Shown here one piece after another: positions 22,290 through 32,188 of a stretch of 64,000 nucleotides of DNA (its first letter is position 1; each line of letters starts with the position of its first letter). The DNA comes from Diplolepis rosae (Eukaryota; Arthropoda; Insecta; Hymenoptera; Diplolepididae), in the NCBI GenBank assembly GCA_030998225.1, contig JAPYXD010000484.1, positions 558,001-622,000 on the forward strand, read 5' to 3'. Under the pieces are notes generated by a model, which worked only from the letters and a program-made list of their open reading frames with translations, was not told the DNA's origin and did not search any database. A program made the translations under genes and the position numbers.

Positions 22290-23880
22290 GGCTTCCCATT
22301 TTGACAGTTATTTGATATAGCTGTTATTAAGGAACTGAGAGTCCGTGTGTATTCTCAGTTTCTTTGTTGGCTTTTATAGCTTGGATTCTGCCGGTTATAA
22401 CAGCCTCGATTTCAGCTGCATTATTTGTATGTTTTCCCATAGAACGTTTCAAGACATTACTTGGGTGGTCTTTGTTAACCCGTTTCCGCCGAAAACGCCA
22501 CTCGCGGTACATGGGTCTTCGGGGGCTCATAACTAATGCTGTAGACTTCAAAAAAAATTCAGAGAGACATATTTTTAAAGTTTAAGACCTGCCCTTCTCC
22601 ATAGCGAACTCAAAATTGCTTCGACATATAATTAATTATGAAAAAATGTTGTTTAAACAAAAAAAAAGCATGATTTTTCCACTCTCTTTTTTTCAAAAAC
22701 TGAATTTTCAAGAGCTTCCCTGTCAGCAATCAACCTGGAACCTTCTCAATCGGTGGAATACATGTCTGAACTTTAAGAATCCATGGTTCAAAGTTCGATT
22801 TTAGGCCTTGGTATTTTCAAAATGGCGCCCTAACCGCAAAATGTTTGCAAATACATCCATGATTTTTTAAATCGAAAACTATGAACTTTCGGAGAAAATA
22901 TCAAAAGAGTGAAAAAGTTCTTAAAATTACTCAAAGAATGCACTTAGATTTTTCCAACTGCTGTTGAGAAAATTTTTGTAAATGGTTAATTTTTGCAAAA
23001 TCCAAAAATTATAATTTCTGATGAAAAAAACGAAAAATACTATCTATATTCGTCGACCTTCACGATGGTGATAGTTGGGCAACATAAACTTTGTTTACGG
23101 CAGACAGACCATAGGAGCATTTTGATAATAGTATTTTGAAATTTGAAATTTTTTTTGACAGCAATAAACTCAAAACGAAAACTGGAAAGCATAAAATGTT
23201 TTACGAATTAGCCAAAGAAGCCAAGATAATCTTTTGGAAGCGTTTTGAACCGTTTTTGGATTTTGCAAAAATTAAGCATATACAAAAAATTAAAAATTTT
23301 CTCGACAGCAGTTGGAAAAATTTAAGTGCATTCTTTGACTAATTCTAAAAACTTTTTTCACTCTTGATGTTTTCTCCGAAAGTTCATAGTTTTCGATTAA
23401 AAAAATCATGAATGTATTTGCAAAAATTTTGCGGTTAGGGCGCCATTTTGAAAATACCAAGGCCTAAAATCGAACTTTGAACCATGGATTCTTAAAGTTC
23501 AGACATTTATTCCACCGATTGAAAAGGTTCCAGGTTGATTGCTGACAGGAAAGCTCTTGAAAATTCAGTTTTTGAAAAAAAGAGCGTGGAAAAATCATGC
23601 TTTTTTTTGTTTAAACAACATTTTTTCATAATTAATTATATGTCGTATCAATTTTGAGTTCACTATGGAGAAGGGCAGGTCTCAAACTTTAAAAATATGT
23701 CTCTCTGAATTTTTTTTGAAGTCTACAGCATTAGTTATGAGCTCCCGAAGACCCATGTACCGCGAGTGACGTTTTCGGCGGAAACGGGTTAAACCATACC
23801 CCTATCCTTGCTCTAGATGATTCCTTCCTATTCTGAAGACAGGACTCATCAATGAACACATGGATGTAAACTTCACCGTT
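22290..23880 (-). pseudogene. RNase H1-like domain split by an inserted element
   Basis: RNase H1 removes RNA from RNA-DNA hybrids. The minus strand reads VYIHVFIDESC and ARIGVWF (23873-23793), is interrupted by the foldback element at 22479-23788, then resumes with KDHPSNVLKR and HTNNAAEIEAVITG (22475-22380), followed after a frameshift by IHTDSQFL (about 22345). These are the D, E and D catalytic blocks of RNase H1 (VYTDG, TNNxAEI, TDSQF in the family). The first acidic block is altered to FIDES. Removing the insert plus one TTAA leaves the two parts in the same frame. The domain follows a gypsy-like integrase end, so it may be retroelement-borne. Confidence 0.7.
22479..23788. mobile_element. 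Non-autonomous piggyBac-like foldback element (TTAA target)
   Basis: The 1310-bp element begins CCCGTTTCCGCCGAAAACG and ends with its reverse complement. It is flanked by TTAA at 22475-22478 and 23789-23792. TTAA duplications and CCC...GGG ends are hallmarks of the piggyBac superfamily. The inverted arms are unusually long, about 530 bp each (22479 to about 23010 and about 23255 to 23788), leaving only about 240 bp of unique centre and no transposase. Arm identity is high. Insertion split an RNase H1-like frame, which gives independent proof of its limits. Confidence 0.85.
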
Positions 23881-24190
23881 TATCAAGAATCCATCATTGG
23901 AATCATCTTGTAAGATCAAGTTCTTCTTTAGCGTATGAGCTACAACTTCGTAAGATCCGTGATAGTAGGGGGAAAATTTTCTCAACCGAACCTTTTCCTG
24001 TACGTTCTATGATATTTTTCACCGCGATTCGGCGCAGGTCTATTAAACGTTCAATTAGTTCTCTTAAATAGGATCCATAAGTCTCTAGTTTTTTTCCGCT
24101 CGGAAAGGAAGATGGCGTTCTCACTACTTGTCTGAAAATGAATTCATATGGTGGAAAATTGGTTGCTTCATGCGCTGAAGTGTTGTATGC
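23793..24190 (-). pseudogene. Ty3/gypsy-like integrase C-terminal end
   Basis: Reading the minus strand from 24187: YNTSAHEATNFPPYEFIF, then RTPSSFP, ETYGSYLRELIERLIDLRRIA, a frameshift near 23990, then RKFSPYYHGSYEVV and a short tail. This order (NTxxHxATxxxPYE, the helical YGxYLxEL stretch, then xYxGPYEV) is that of the integrase C-terminal part of gypsy/errantivirus-type pol. The integrase joins element cDNA to the host chromosome. The catalytic core upstream is missing, as are protease and RT, so this is a dead relic. No LTRs were identified. Confidence 0.65.
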
Positions 24191-24439
24191 ATTATTGTAC
24201 TAATGAAGGCTTTTCCTCGATCAGTCAAAATGCACTATGGTGCACCATACACCAAAAAAAAAGCATGAATTGCTAATACATGCGCGATAGTGGTGACACT
24301 TATATGTGTGGTGATCAAAAAGTAGCGAGAATTTTGGAATAGTGTGCACTGTATTTTCTCAATTGATTTGATTTTTTCCCGTACACAGGTAGTTCTGTCA
24401 GTGACGTACGTGTCAATTGTCATTCTGCTGTGACGCATA

Positions 24440-24735
24440 ATTTGGATTTAGTGAGCGAAAAAGCAAGACGTACTTACGTGTTCGGCGATTTTTTGTTTTT
24501 TGCTAATTGCAGAATCAATACTGGAGAAGTTGCTAGAGAAATAGGAATTTCTTACGGCTTATAAGAAGCAATTTTCACTAATTTTCTGGACATGAAACGA
24601 GTGGCAGCTCAATTTGTCCCAAAATTATTGAATTTAAAAGAGAAATTTCGGTACCACGGAGCTAAGCCTATGAATCGTTTTAATTGCTCAATATTCTTCA
24701 GAGTCGGGTACATTAAAATGGTTAGATGATGATCA
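24440..24735 (+). pseudogene. Mariner transposase fragment
   Basis: A plus-strand frame reads INTGEVAREIGISYG, a stop, then AIFTNFLDMKRVAAQFVPKLLN. MKRVAAxFVPKLLNxxQK is a well known block between the helix-turn-helix and catalytic domains of mariner transposases, and the preceding block fits the second helix-turn-helix. Sequence after about 24650 no longer matches. It is a short isolated remnant with a nonsense codon. Confidence 0.5.
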
Positions 24736-24754
24736 GGATACGAGTGCATTATTT

Positions 24755-25490
24755 AAGGTAGTTCGTTCACGAAAATTAGACCTCAGGCAAAAATAGATAA
24801 TTTTGCTTTCAAGAATAGCAATATTATTACTGAAGAGCTAATTTGAAAGAGAAAAGATTATTTTTCATGAAAAAAATGTGAAAGAAAAAAATAATTTTCT
24901 TGATCTCCTAGCCGAAAGTACGGTCCTCCCAGCCGCATTTCACACCAGAAAGAACGACTTTTGTGGCCTTTTTTATGTTTTTTTTCGGCTCAGTAGTGTC
25001 GCTAAATTCATCGTATAATTCGTTTGTTTAATTTAATTTAATGCGACTTCATGCAATTGCACGAAAGTGTAACTCTTAAAAAGAAAAACAAAAAATTTAT
25101 TTACACGGTTTATTTTATATTAATAATTATATCAATAAAAGTAATAATAATTATTGTAATAAAATTAGTATTACTGGATGTGTGATGTTAAAGTTACTGT
25201 TGATCAATATTAATATTGTTATCGAAGAATAAATTTTTTCTGGTATTTGTTAATTTTTAAAAAATTTTTGATCTTAAATTTTTTTTTGCAGTTATTGTAT
25301 GATTGAATTTTATTTTAAAGTTTCTAATGTCCGACCCGACCAGCAAAAACCTCGGCTTCGCCTCGGTTTTGCAAAAGTCAGGCGGGCCTCCCCCTGCCCC
25401 CTACAAAACCTCGGCTTCGCCTAGGTTTTGGGCGTACTTTCGGCTTCGCCTCGGTTTTGGGCGTACTTTCGGCTGGAGATCAAGAAAAAT
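24755..25490. repeat. Repeat with inverted ends and CTCGGCTTCGCCTCGG blocks
   Basis: CTTGATCTCCTAGCCGAAAGTACG at about 24900 is inverted at about 25456-25478. The left flank (24755-24900) is shared with the MITE at 43.93-44.65 kb. The right part holds three copies of CCTCGGCTTCGCCTCGGTTTTG-like sequence (about 25350-25460), very GC-rich against the background. No protein is encoded. Confidence 0.55.
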
Positions 25491-25620
25491 AGTATACGAC
25501 CCACAGCCAGAATGTTGGACGCCCTGGCGTATGTGTTATAAATGCCGAGGCGAAGCCGAGGCATTCATATCACATACGCCAGGAAATCGAACTTTCTGGC
25601 CTAGGGTCGTAATATACTAT
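25490..25620. repeat. Long imperfect hairpin around GCCGAGGCGAAGCCGAGGC
   Basis: From TAGTATACGACCC at about 25490 to GGGTCGTAATATACTA at about 25620 the sequence folds back on itself with a few mismatches. The loop consists of GAGGCGAAGCCGAG. Both sides carry TGGCGTATGTG or its complement. It continues the same repeat family as the block before it. Confidence 0.7.
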
Positions 25621-25671
25621 TTATTAATAAATTTTATTTCTATTCGAGTATCAACATTATCTCTTGTACCG

Positions 25672-25862
25672 ATCCTATTGAAAGAGTCCTCGAGGAAATC
25701 CTCATCCAAGAATAACACGAGGATACCTGTGAGGTAATCTGCGAGGATTGTCAAATTTCACGAGAAAATTCGCAAGGATTTCCGAATTCCTCGTGGAAAT
25801 CTTTGTATTAGTTTCGGATGAGGATTTTCTCGAGGATTTTCTGAATAGAAGGGATAGGACTA
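25672..25862. repeat. Short hairpin MITE with CCTCGAGG arms
   Basis: GATCCTATTGAAAGAGTCCT followed by CGAGGAAATCCTCATCC on the left is mirrored by GGATGAGGATTTTCTCGAGG and GAATAGAAGGGATAGG on the right. Arms are about 45 bp. The internal part also repeats GAGGAT and ATCCTC. No coding capacity. Confidence 0.65.
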
Positions 25863-25864
25863 TC

Positions 25865-26380
25865 CAGACTGACTACTTTGTTGTACATAATCGATTGGAT
25901 ATTTTCTTATGGAATAAGGGTGCTCAGCACGTAAAAGAACCATTAATATTATTCCTTCTCATGACAAAAGCTTTCTGGACCCACAATGAAGAAGCATTAA
26001 CACACAGAGAAAAAAATCGAAATCTGTAACAGCATGAGTAATATGAATGCTAGAAGAGCTTTCTCGATTTTCATGCATATTTAGCATAAGTTATACTGCA
26101 AAATTATGAGATCTATATAATCGTAGCACGATATGAACAATGCTTTTCTTCTATACGGTACTTTTGCGATTGCCGTTAGATTTTCCTTCTGCAAAGCTTT
26201 CCACTTTCAATTATTTTTGGCTTTGAGTTGATGAGAGTTTGTGTCCTACATTTTTATTTATTATTTCAACAACTTGAGATTCCGCATAGGATCCTTATAT
26301 TCCACTACAAATAGAAATACTGTGGGAAAATGAAACGAGTGAAGATGAAGGAACCTATACTGTTTCATACACAGGAATGA
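25865..26380. other. Gene-free stretch
   Basis: No recognisable gene or repeat on either strand before the mariner-like element. Confidence 0.35.
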
Positions 26381-26385
26381 ATATA

Positions 26386-28739
26386 CAGGGTGTCTAAAAA
26401 GTCCCGGGACTGTTGGATATTTCCTCAGGTCAAATATTTGTCAAAAAAGTGAAGGTCATTCCTAAAGTAAATTGCAACGAGGAATTCAATGGTGACCTTC
26501 ATTTTTACCGTGAAGTTGACCTTCATGGCTTTTTGAAGGTCAACTTTGTTTTTTTAAATGAAAACCCCCTTTTTTTACATCTGCAATCGATAGAGCGGAA
26601 AATTCTACGTTCAGATACGTACCCAAGTCATAGGTCAATTGTAACGTTCAAGGTCAATTAGAGGTTACTTGAAATAAACAAAGTTTTCCAAGAGGTCAGT
26701 GCAATTCCTGAAGTATTTTTCAACGAAGAATTCAGTGATGACCTTCATTTTGACCTTGAAGTTGACCTTCATGGATTTTTCAATACCTAAGGCGATACCA
26801 TAAGTCCTATACCGTTTTTCTATCTCGATACGAATATTACGAATCGAAACTAAATTTACGTATTACGAGTATATACTTACTATCTTACACTAAAAGATTG
26901 TTATGGCGCAAGCTAAACTTTCGGAACGAGAGAGGGTATCTGTATTAATGATGCGTGGTTGGGGAGATCGAGTTCGATCTTATGATCAAGTTCGTTTGCT
27001 TTTTACTCGCACTTTTCGTAATTGAGAAGGGTTAAATCCTGTCTCAAAATCAACATTTGAAACAACTGTAAGGCGCTTTATGAATCATGGATCTATCAAG
27101 AACCTTTAGAGAACTGGTCGGCCAAAATCTGCAGGATCTGAGCAGATGCAGATGGACCTAGCCCAAGCATTTATTGAAAACCCACACCTTAGTTTACGTC
27201 GAGCTAGTCATGAGCGTGACGTTGCTCCTGAGACAGTGCGAAATATTTTTGAAATCATTAATTTCCATCCTTACAAAGTTTATCTGGTACAAGAGCTCAA
27301 TGAAGACGATCCTGATCGTCGGGTTGAATTTTGTGAAATTATGATGGACAGAATTGATAGAGATCCTCTTTTCTTGTACAATACAGTTTTTTCAGATGAA
27401 GCTATTTTCACTTTAAAAGGTGAAGTTAACAGGCAAAATTGTAGATATTGGTCCGCCACAAATCCTGATTGGATATTGGAGTCACACACAATATTCACAA
27501 AAGATTAATGTTTGGGCCGGTATCTTGAATGATACATTGATAGGCCTTTTCTCCATCGATGGTAATCTCAATGCCCGTGCATATGAAGAGCTTCTCAGAA
27601 ACCAAATTGTACCAAGAATAAGGGAGATTACAGGCGATAACTTTCAACATATTTGGCTCCAGCAGGACGTAGCAGCGGCTCCTTACGGTAGGGAGGTTCG
27701 AGCATATTTGGATACTCAGTTCTCTCATAGGTGGATTGGAAGAAAGGTGAAATCGAGTGGCCTGCTAGATCTCCTGATCTGACGGCTCTCGACTATTTTC
27801 AATGGGGTCATTTAAAGAGAAAAGTATACTCAACGCAACCCCAAACCTTAGACGAATTGCAGAATCGGATTCTGCAAGAGGCTACTTTGGTTGATAGGGA
27901 GATGATTCGTAATGCTGTAACTCATTTTTACAATCGCATAGCTTTTTCTCAAGAAGCTCAAGGTTTTCAGTTCGAACATCTTCACTGAAGCGTGAGAGGC
28001 AAGGGGACTCACGCTAATCAAGCACCCCAAAGGGAACAGAATTGACTGCAGCCACGTCGCTGTTCCTGGGTAATGCTAAACGTAAACGTAAACTGCTTGG
28101 AAAAAACCTTGAAAAAACCTTGAAGATCATCACCAAGATCAATACAGAGCTCACCAATGAATTTCTCGTTGAAATTTACTTCAGGAATTACACTGACCTC
28201 TTGGAAAACTTTGTTAATTTCAAATAACCTTTAACTGACCTGGAACGTTACAATTGACCTATGACTTGGGTACGTACTTGAACGTAGTATTTTTCGCTCT
28301 ATCGATTGCAGATGTGAAAAAGGGGGTTTCCATTTAAAAAAAACAAATTTGACCTTCAAAAAGCCATGAAGGTCAATTTCAAGGTCACCATTGAATTCCC
28401 CGTTGGAAAATACTTCAGGAATTGCACTGACCTCTTGGAAAACTTTGTTTATTTCAAATAACATCTAATTGCCCTTGAACGTTACAATTGACCTATGACT
28501 TGGGTGCGTATCTAAACGTAGAATTTTCCGCTCTATCGATTGCAGATGTAAAAAAAGGGGGTTCCCATTTAAAAAACAAAGTTGACCTTAAAAAAGCCAT
28601 GAAAGTCAACTTCAAGGTCAAAGTGAAGGTCGCCATCGAATTTCCTGTTGAAATTTACTTCAGGAATGATCTTTACTTTTTTGAAAAATATTTTACCTGA
28701 GGAAGTATCTAACCGTCCCGGGACTTTTTAGACACCCTG
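26386..28739 (+). mobile_element. Complete-ended mariner-like element with long subrepeat-rich ends
   Basis: The element starts CAGGGTGTCTAAAAAGTCCC and ends with the inverted form GGGACTTTTTAGACACCCTG. TA flanks both ends (26384-26385 and 28740-28741), the Tc1/mariner target duplication. A transposase gene lies at 26903-27988. The ends are long and made of repeated segments: a unit of about 230 bp with GACCTTCATGGCTTTT and GCTCTATCGATTGCAGATGT occurs once plus a partial copy on the left and about two and a half times on the right. All termini are intact, but the transposase is broken, so the copy could move only if a relative supplied the enzyme. Confidence 0.9.
26903..27988 (+). pseudogene. 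Tc1/mariner-superfamily transposase, frameshifted
   Basis: The transposase would bind the terminal repeats and cut at TA. It starts MAQAKLSERERVSVLMMRG, an insect-type N-terminal helix-turn-helix region. It continues TFETTVRRFMNHGS and NPHLSLRRASHERDVAPETVRNIF, then FSDEAIFTLKGEVNRQNCRYW (first catalytic Asp), VWAGILNDTLIG, and IWLQQDVAAAPYGREV, where the expected HDGAP is altered. It ends WPARSPDLTALDYFQWGHLK with the third acidic position. Lesions: stops near 27024 and 27109, and frameshifts near 27490 and 27750. Length and block order are otherwise full. Confidence 0.85.
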
Positions 28740-28744
28740 TATAC

Positions 28745-29165
28745 ATTACCGTTGAAAATTGCCAGCACGACTAACGTGAGCTATTACAAATACCTCATAG
28801 TTTTGCCACACAATAACTTGTTCAAAAAAAGGTAAAGGTTGAAGGAGGAAAAGATTAGACAGCTTTTTAAATTATGTGTTTAATGAACCCTAGTGGAGAT
28901 TTTTTTTCACTTTTCTTAAAGGATATATTGCGTGAGAAGTTTTAAATAAAAATTCAAAAATTTTCTGAATTTTGTATCCCGAATTTTACTCATGGTGTGA
29001 TCTAGGTAAGTTATAATCAATACCTGAGATTTCTTTCACGTAATCCTTAAAGTTTCATCTTCAATTTAAGCTAATAAAACTTCAAAAACAATATTATTCA
29101 AAATCTGATTTCTATCACATTTGAATGCTGTTTTATATTTAATTTATTTATAGAATTCCATTAAT
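28745..29165. other. Gene-free stretch 3' of the zinc-finger exon
   Basis: No recognised transposon. On the minus strand this is just downstream of the zinc-finger stop codon and may hold its 3' untranslated region. AATAAA-like signals are common in this AT-rich DNA and cannot be singled out. Confidence 0.35.
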
Positions 29166-29167
29166 AG

Positions 29168-29581
29168 TCATTTCAAGTCTCTCAATTTTTGATTTGCTAC
29201 TATGAAAGTAATATTAGATTTGGGAATCACCTTTCGAGGTCTACCACGTTTTCCTTTTATTGGTACACTTTTAGATGTTGGTTCATTGCTCAATGAGAGT
29301 CTTTTTCTAGACCACTGTAGATGTGAATCCAAATGTTGCTTCAATTTGTCCTGTCTAGCAAATCTACGTGCACATATAGTGCAAGCAAATGGTCTCTCGC
29401 CAGTATGCACTCGTCTATGCCTCGCAAGATGTGAAGCTCTTGTGAAAGCTAATGTACAAAGGTCGCAAGAATATGGTTTGCACTGTTTTTTGTCAATCCT
29501 TAACAAGCTATCAGTAACTCTGCTAACTTCTCCTTGTTTGAATACTTGAAATTTCTCCTTTGGCGATTTCATCAGTAAATC
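29168..29581 (-). CDS. Terminal exon of a C2H2 zinc-finger/AT-hook protein
   Basis: A DNA-binding protein acting in the nucleus is expected. The exon begins after a TTTTAG acceptor at 29582 and stays open to a stop at 29168. Two classic C2H2 fingers stand side by side: [21 protein letters not shown] and [21 protein letters not shown] start with CxxC and end HxxxH, joined by the TGERP linker. A basic tail follows with the AT-hook core KRGRPRK. The frame is clean, composition is well balanced and a splice acceptor is present, unlike the broken genes around it. It is therefore the best host-gene exon here. Upstream exons are not found in the window. The exact gene is not recognised. Confidence 0.75.
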   Translation of the reverse strand, partial: DLLMKSPKEKFQVFKQGEVSRVTDSLLRIDKKQCKPYSCDLCTLAFTRASHLARHRRVHTGERPFACTICARRFARQDKLKQHLDSHLQWSRKRLSLSNEPTSKSVPIKGKRGRPRKVIPKSNITFIVANQKLRDLK

Positions 29582-29599
29582 CTAAAATGACATATGAAA

Positions 29600-30045
29600 G
29601 GTAATTATTTGAAGTAAATATTCTATTAGGAAGAGTATTAAAATAATCATATCGCCCTTTAATAGGAATTTGACATCTCTAGAAATCCAAATGAATTTTA
29701 AGGTGAAAAAATCACTTGTCAAAAAGAACAAATATTAAAAATAAATCCATGTTTCGAAATTGATGGTTCTTGATATATTGCCACCTCTATGGTCAAGTGA
29801 TATTATGCTGATTTCCTACTTTTGTTTAACGAATCTATGTCCTGAGAACCTAGAATGTTAAACAGGAAAATATTATATGATTGTTGCAATAGTTTTTAAT
29901 ATTATATGAGTGACTGTTTACTGCGAAATAAAAAAGTGACCAAATACACTTCAACCCAGATAGCCAGCGTGCGACGCACGACGTGATTCTCATGCCGTGC
30001 GTGCGAGCTGCAACGCAAGCTAGCCGCACTACGTGATTCTCATAA
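29600..30045. other. Non-coding stretch with a small GC-rich duplication
   Basis: Mostly AT-rich. At 29950-30045 a CG-rich segment repeats GCACKACGTGATTCTCAT twice about 50 bp apart, next to the second mariner copy. No gene is seen. Confidence 0.4.
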
Positions 30046-30049
30046 GTGT

Positions 30050-31457
30050 TACAGAGCGATAGCGTTCAAATTATTGATCATATCCAAAAATGTTTCAGAC
30101 AAAATTTTGAGTGTTCAAGAAGGCCGTCATACTCGACCACCCTATTTTTTTCGGTGGAGGCGCTAGAGCTACGTCAAGGTCAACTCCACTCTTTTAAATG
30201 GAACCATGTATTTTTCTTTCGATGACATTATTACCAATTTTAAGATGAATTCAGCGACCTACAACGCAAGGTCATTCTAGTCACGCAAAGTATGAAAATA
30301 GTCGAAAAATCACTTTCATTTATTTTTATTCCTGACGATATCCATGATGATACACATCGATAGGCTATTGTTGACATCGGTAGCAAGTAAGCATTTTCTG
30401 TTGACATATCGGTAAGTCACGCATTACCTTCTAATGTGAATACATCGGAACGCGAAAATGAACGATGTTCAGAAATATCTTGATATGTTGATGGTGCTGG
30501 AGGAATGCCGCAAACATTACAGAAACGCTCAAGATTTGTATGCGGCTCGTTATCCGGACAGGCAACAAAAATCGCACATGGCTTTTAAGCAATTAGCTGA
30601 CCGTTTCTGTCGCTTCGGTACAGTGAAACGAACATGAGTCAAACGTCGACCAATTGTTAATGAAAATAATGCGGCTGCTATCTTAGCTTTTGCTGTAACT
30701 AAATTCACATGCCAGCAGCAAGCAAATGGAAAAAAAGAGTCGAATTAGTCAGCGATCTGTATTAAGAATCTTACATCAACACAAGTTCCATCTGTATCGT
30801 ATGTCATTACATCAAGATTTATACGGCAGTGATTTCCTAAAACGCGGCATTGTCGGCGATCACTTTATTGGTTCATAATTTTTTGAAAGTCGCTTGACTG
30901 GGCAAGTTTACGCAAACTTTCTGCAAAACTTACTGCCTCAATTAATGGAAGACGTACCCTTGCATGTTCGCATGAACATGTGAATGCAATACGACGGTGC
31001 ACCACCCCATTATGCTCTGTGTTCAAGACAAGTGATGAATGAGATTTTTGACAAAAAGTGGATAGGACGAGGCAGCCCTGTAGCTTGGCCACCTTGTTTC
31101 CCAGATCTAACATCACCAGATTACTTTTTATGGGGTTTTGTCAAAGAACGCGTAATGGCGGTAGCACCTACCATGCCTGACGACATGAAAAAGAGAATAC
31201 GCCGAGCATGTACTGAAATTACACCACAAATGTTGGCTGATGTTAGACGGTCTTATCATCAGCGAATTAACAAGTGCTTACAAGTCGAGGATCATCATTT
31301 CTAGCATCTTCTGTAGGTGGACCCAAACCAAGGTTAGTGGATCGTTTGAAATTGATTATTCCGATATGTTTCGATTTTTCGACTATTTTCATACTTTGCG
31401 TGACTAAAATGACCTTGTGTTGTAGATCGCTGAATTCGTCTTAAAAGCGGTAATAAT
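30050..31457 (+). mobile_element. Mariner-like element, copy B
   Basis: This is the better preserved relative of the element at 1.71-2.72 kb. The left end (30050-30315) is repeated in inverted form at 31365-31457 (CACGCAAAGTATGAAAATAG and its complement), giving terminal repeats of at least 95 bp. The right end is cut short at about 31457, next to an unrelated repeat. A broken transposase lies between. Confidence 0.8.
30458..31304 (+). pseudogene. Mariner-like transposase, copy B
   Basis: The start reads MNDVQKYLDMLMVLEECRKH, then ARYPDRQQKSHMAFKQLADRF, the N-terminal helix-turn-helix region that copy A lacks, ending in a TGA near 30636. After a damaged middle it resumes with RGIVGDHFIGS-like sequence and TGQVYANFLQNLLPQLMEDV. 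Then come QYDGAPPHYALCSRQVMNE, which holds a catalytic Asp, FDKKWIGRGSPVAWPPC and LTSPDYFLWGFVKERV. The C-terminus runs to a stop at 31304. Together copies A and B show the full protein plan. Both are dead through internal deletion and stops. Confidence 0.8.
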
Positions 31458-31559
31458 GTTGTATCAATATTCTCTGGTGCAGGTTTTGGAAGCCAGAATA
31501 TTGATATACAGCTTTTCGGTAAGTAATAATTGTACGAATTTAACCTATTTTTTGCGCGG

Positions 31560-31930
31560 TATATATACAGTGGAATTCGCCGGTTATAATGTAACTCTAA
31601 GCTATCATTTAAATCGTTAGCGTAGAATCCAATGTCATATCAGACAAAAAATACTTAATGTAGGCCAACGGCAACTGTAAAATGTTATTCTAAACTAAAA
31701 CCTTTGCGCAGGATTCAGTGCCAGGCTTTTTACTTCTAATCAATTTTTAAATATCAAAATTAGAAGCATACCTATTGTAGGTCAGTGGAAACTCTAAAGT
31801 ATTATTGAAGACTAAAATCTTGATGCCTTTTCTAGTGTTGGCATATCAGAAACAGGATAATACTTATCGCAGGCCAACGGCAACTGTAAAAAGTCATTCT
31901 AAATTATACCTTTGCTAATTATTTTTCTAA
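31560..31930. repeat. Direct repeats of about 100-bp spacing
   Basis: The block TAGGCCAACGGCAACTGTAAAA followed by ATTCTAAA occurs at about 31661 and 31871, with a more diverged copy at about 31778. Such subterminal direct repeats are typical of CACTA-type elements, and a CACTA-like transposase gene begins just downstream. The assignment to that element's end is inferred from position. Confidence 0.55.
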
Positions 31931-32188
31931 TTATACCTAACTCCTCCTAAATTTAAAGGCCTCGACCGATTCTCACAAAATTTAGTATCAAATATCACTC
32001 AGTATTAGTGTATTTGCGTGCCAAATTTAAGCAGGATAACTCGAGGTTTACAAATTTGAATCATTTTCATCCAACCTCTAGTTGATCAGTTTCAATATCC
32101 CCACTTGCTTTTAATATACAATATTTCTATAATCGATCTGCATTTCACAATTTTTTTATGAAGACCTTTCATTTCATGACAGAAGAAA

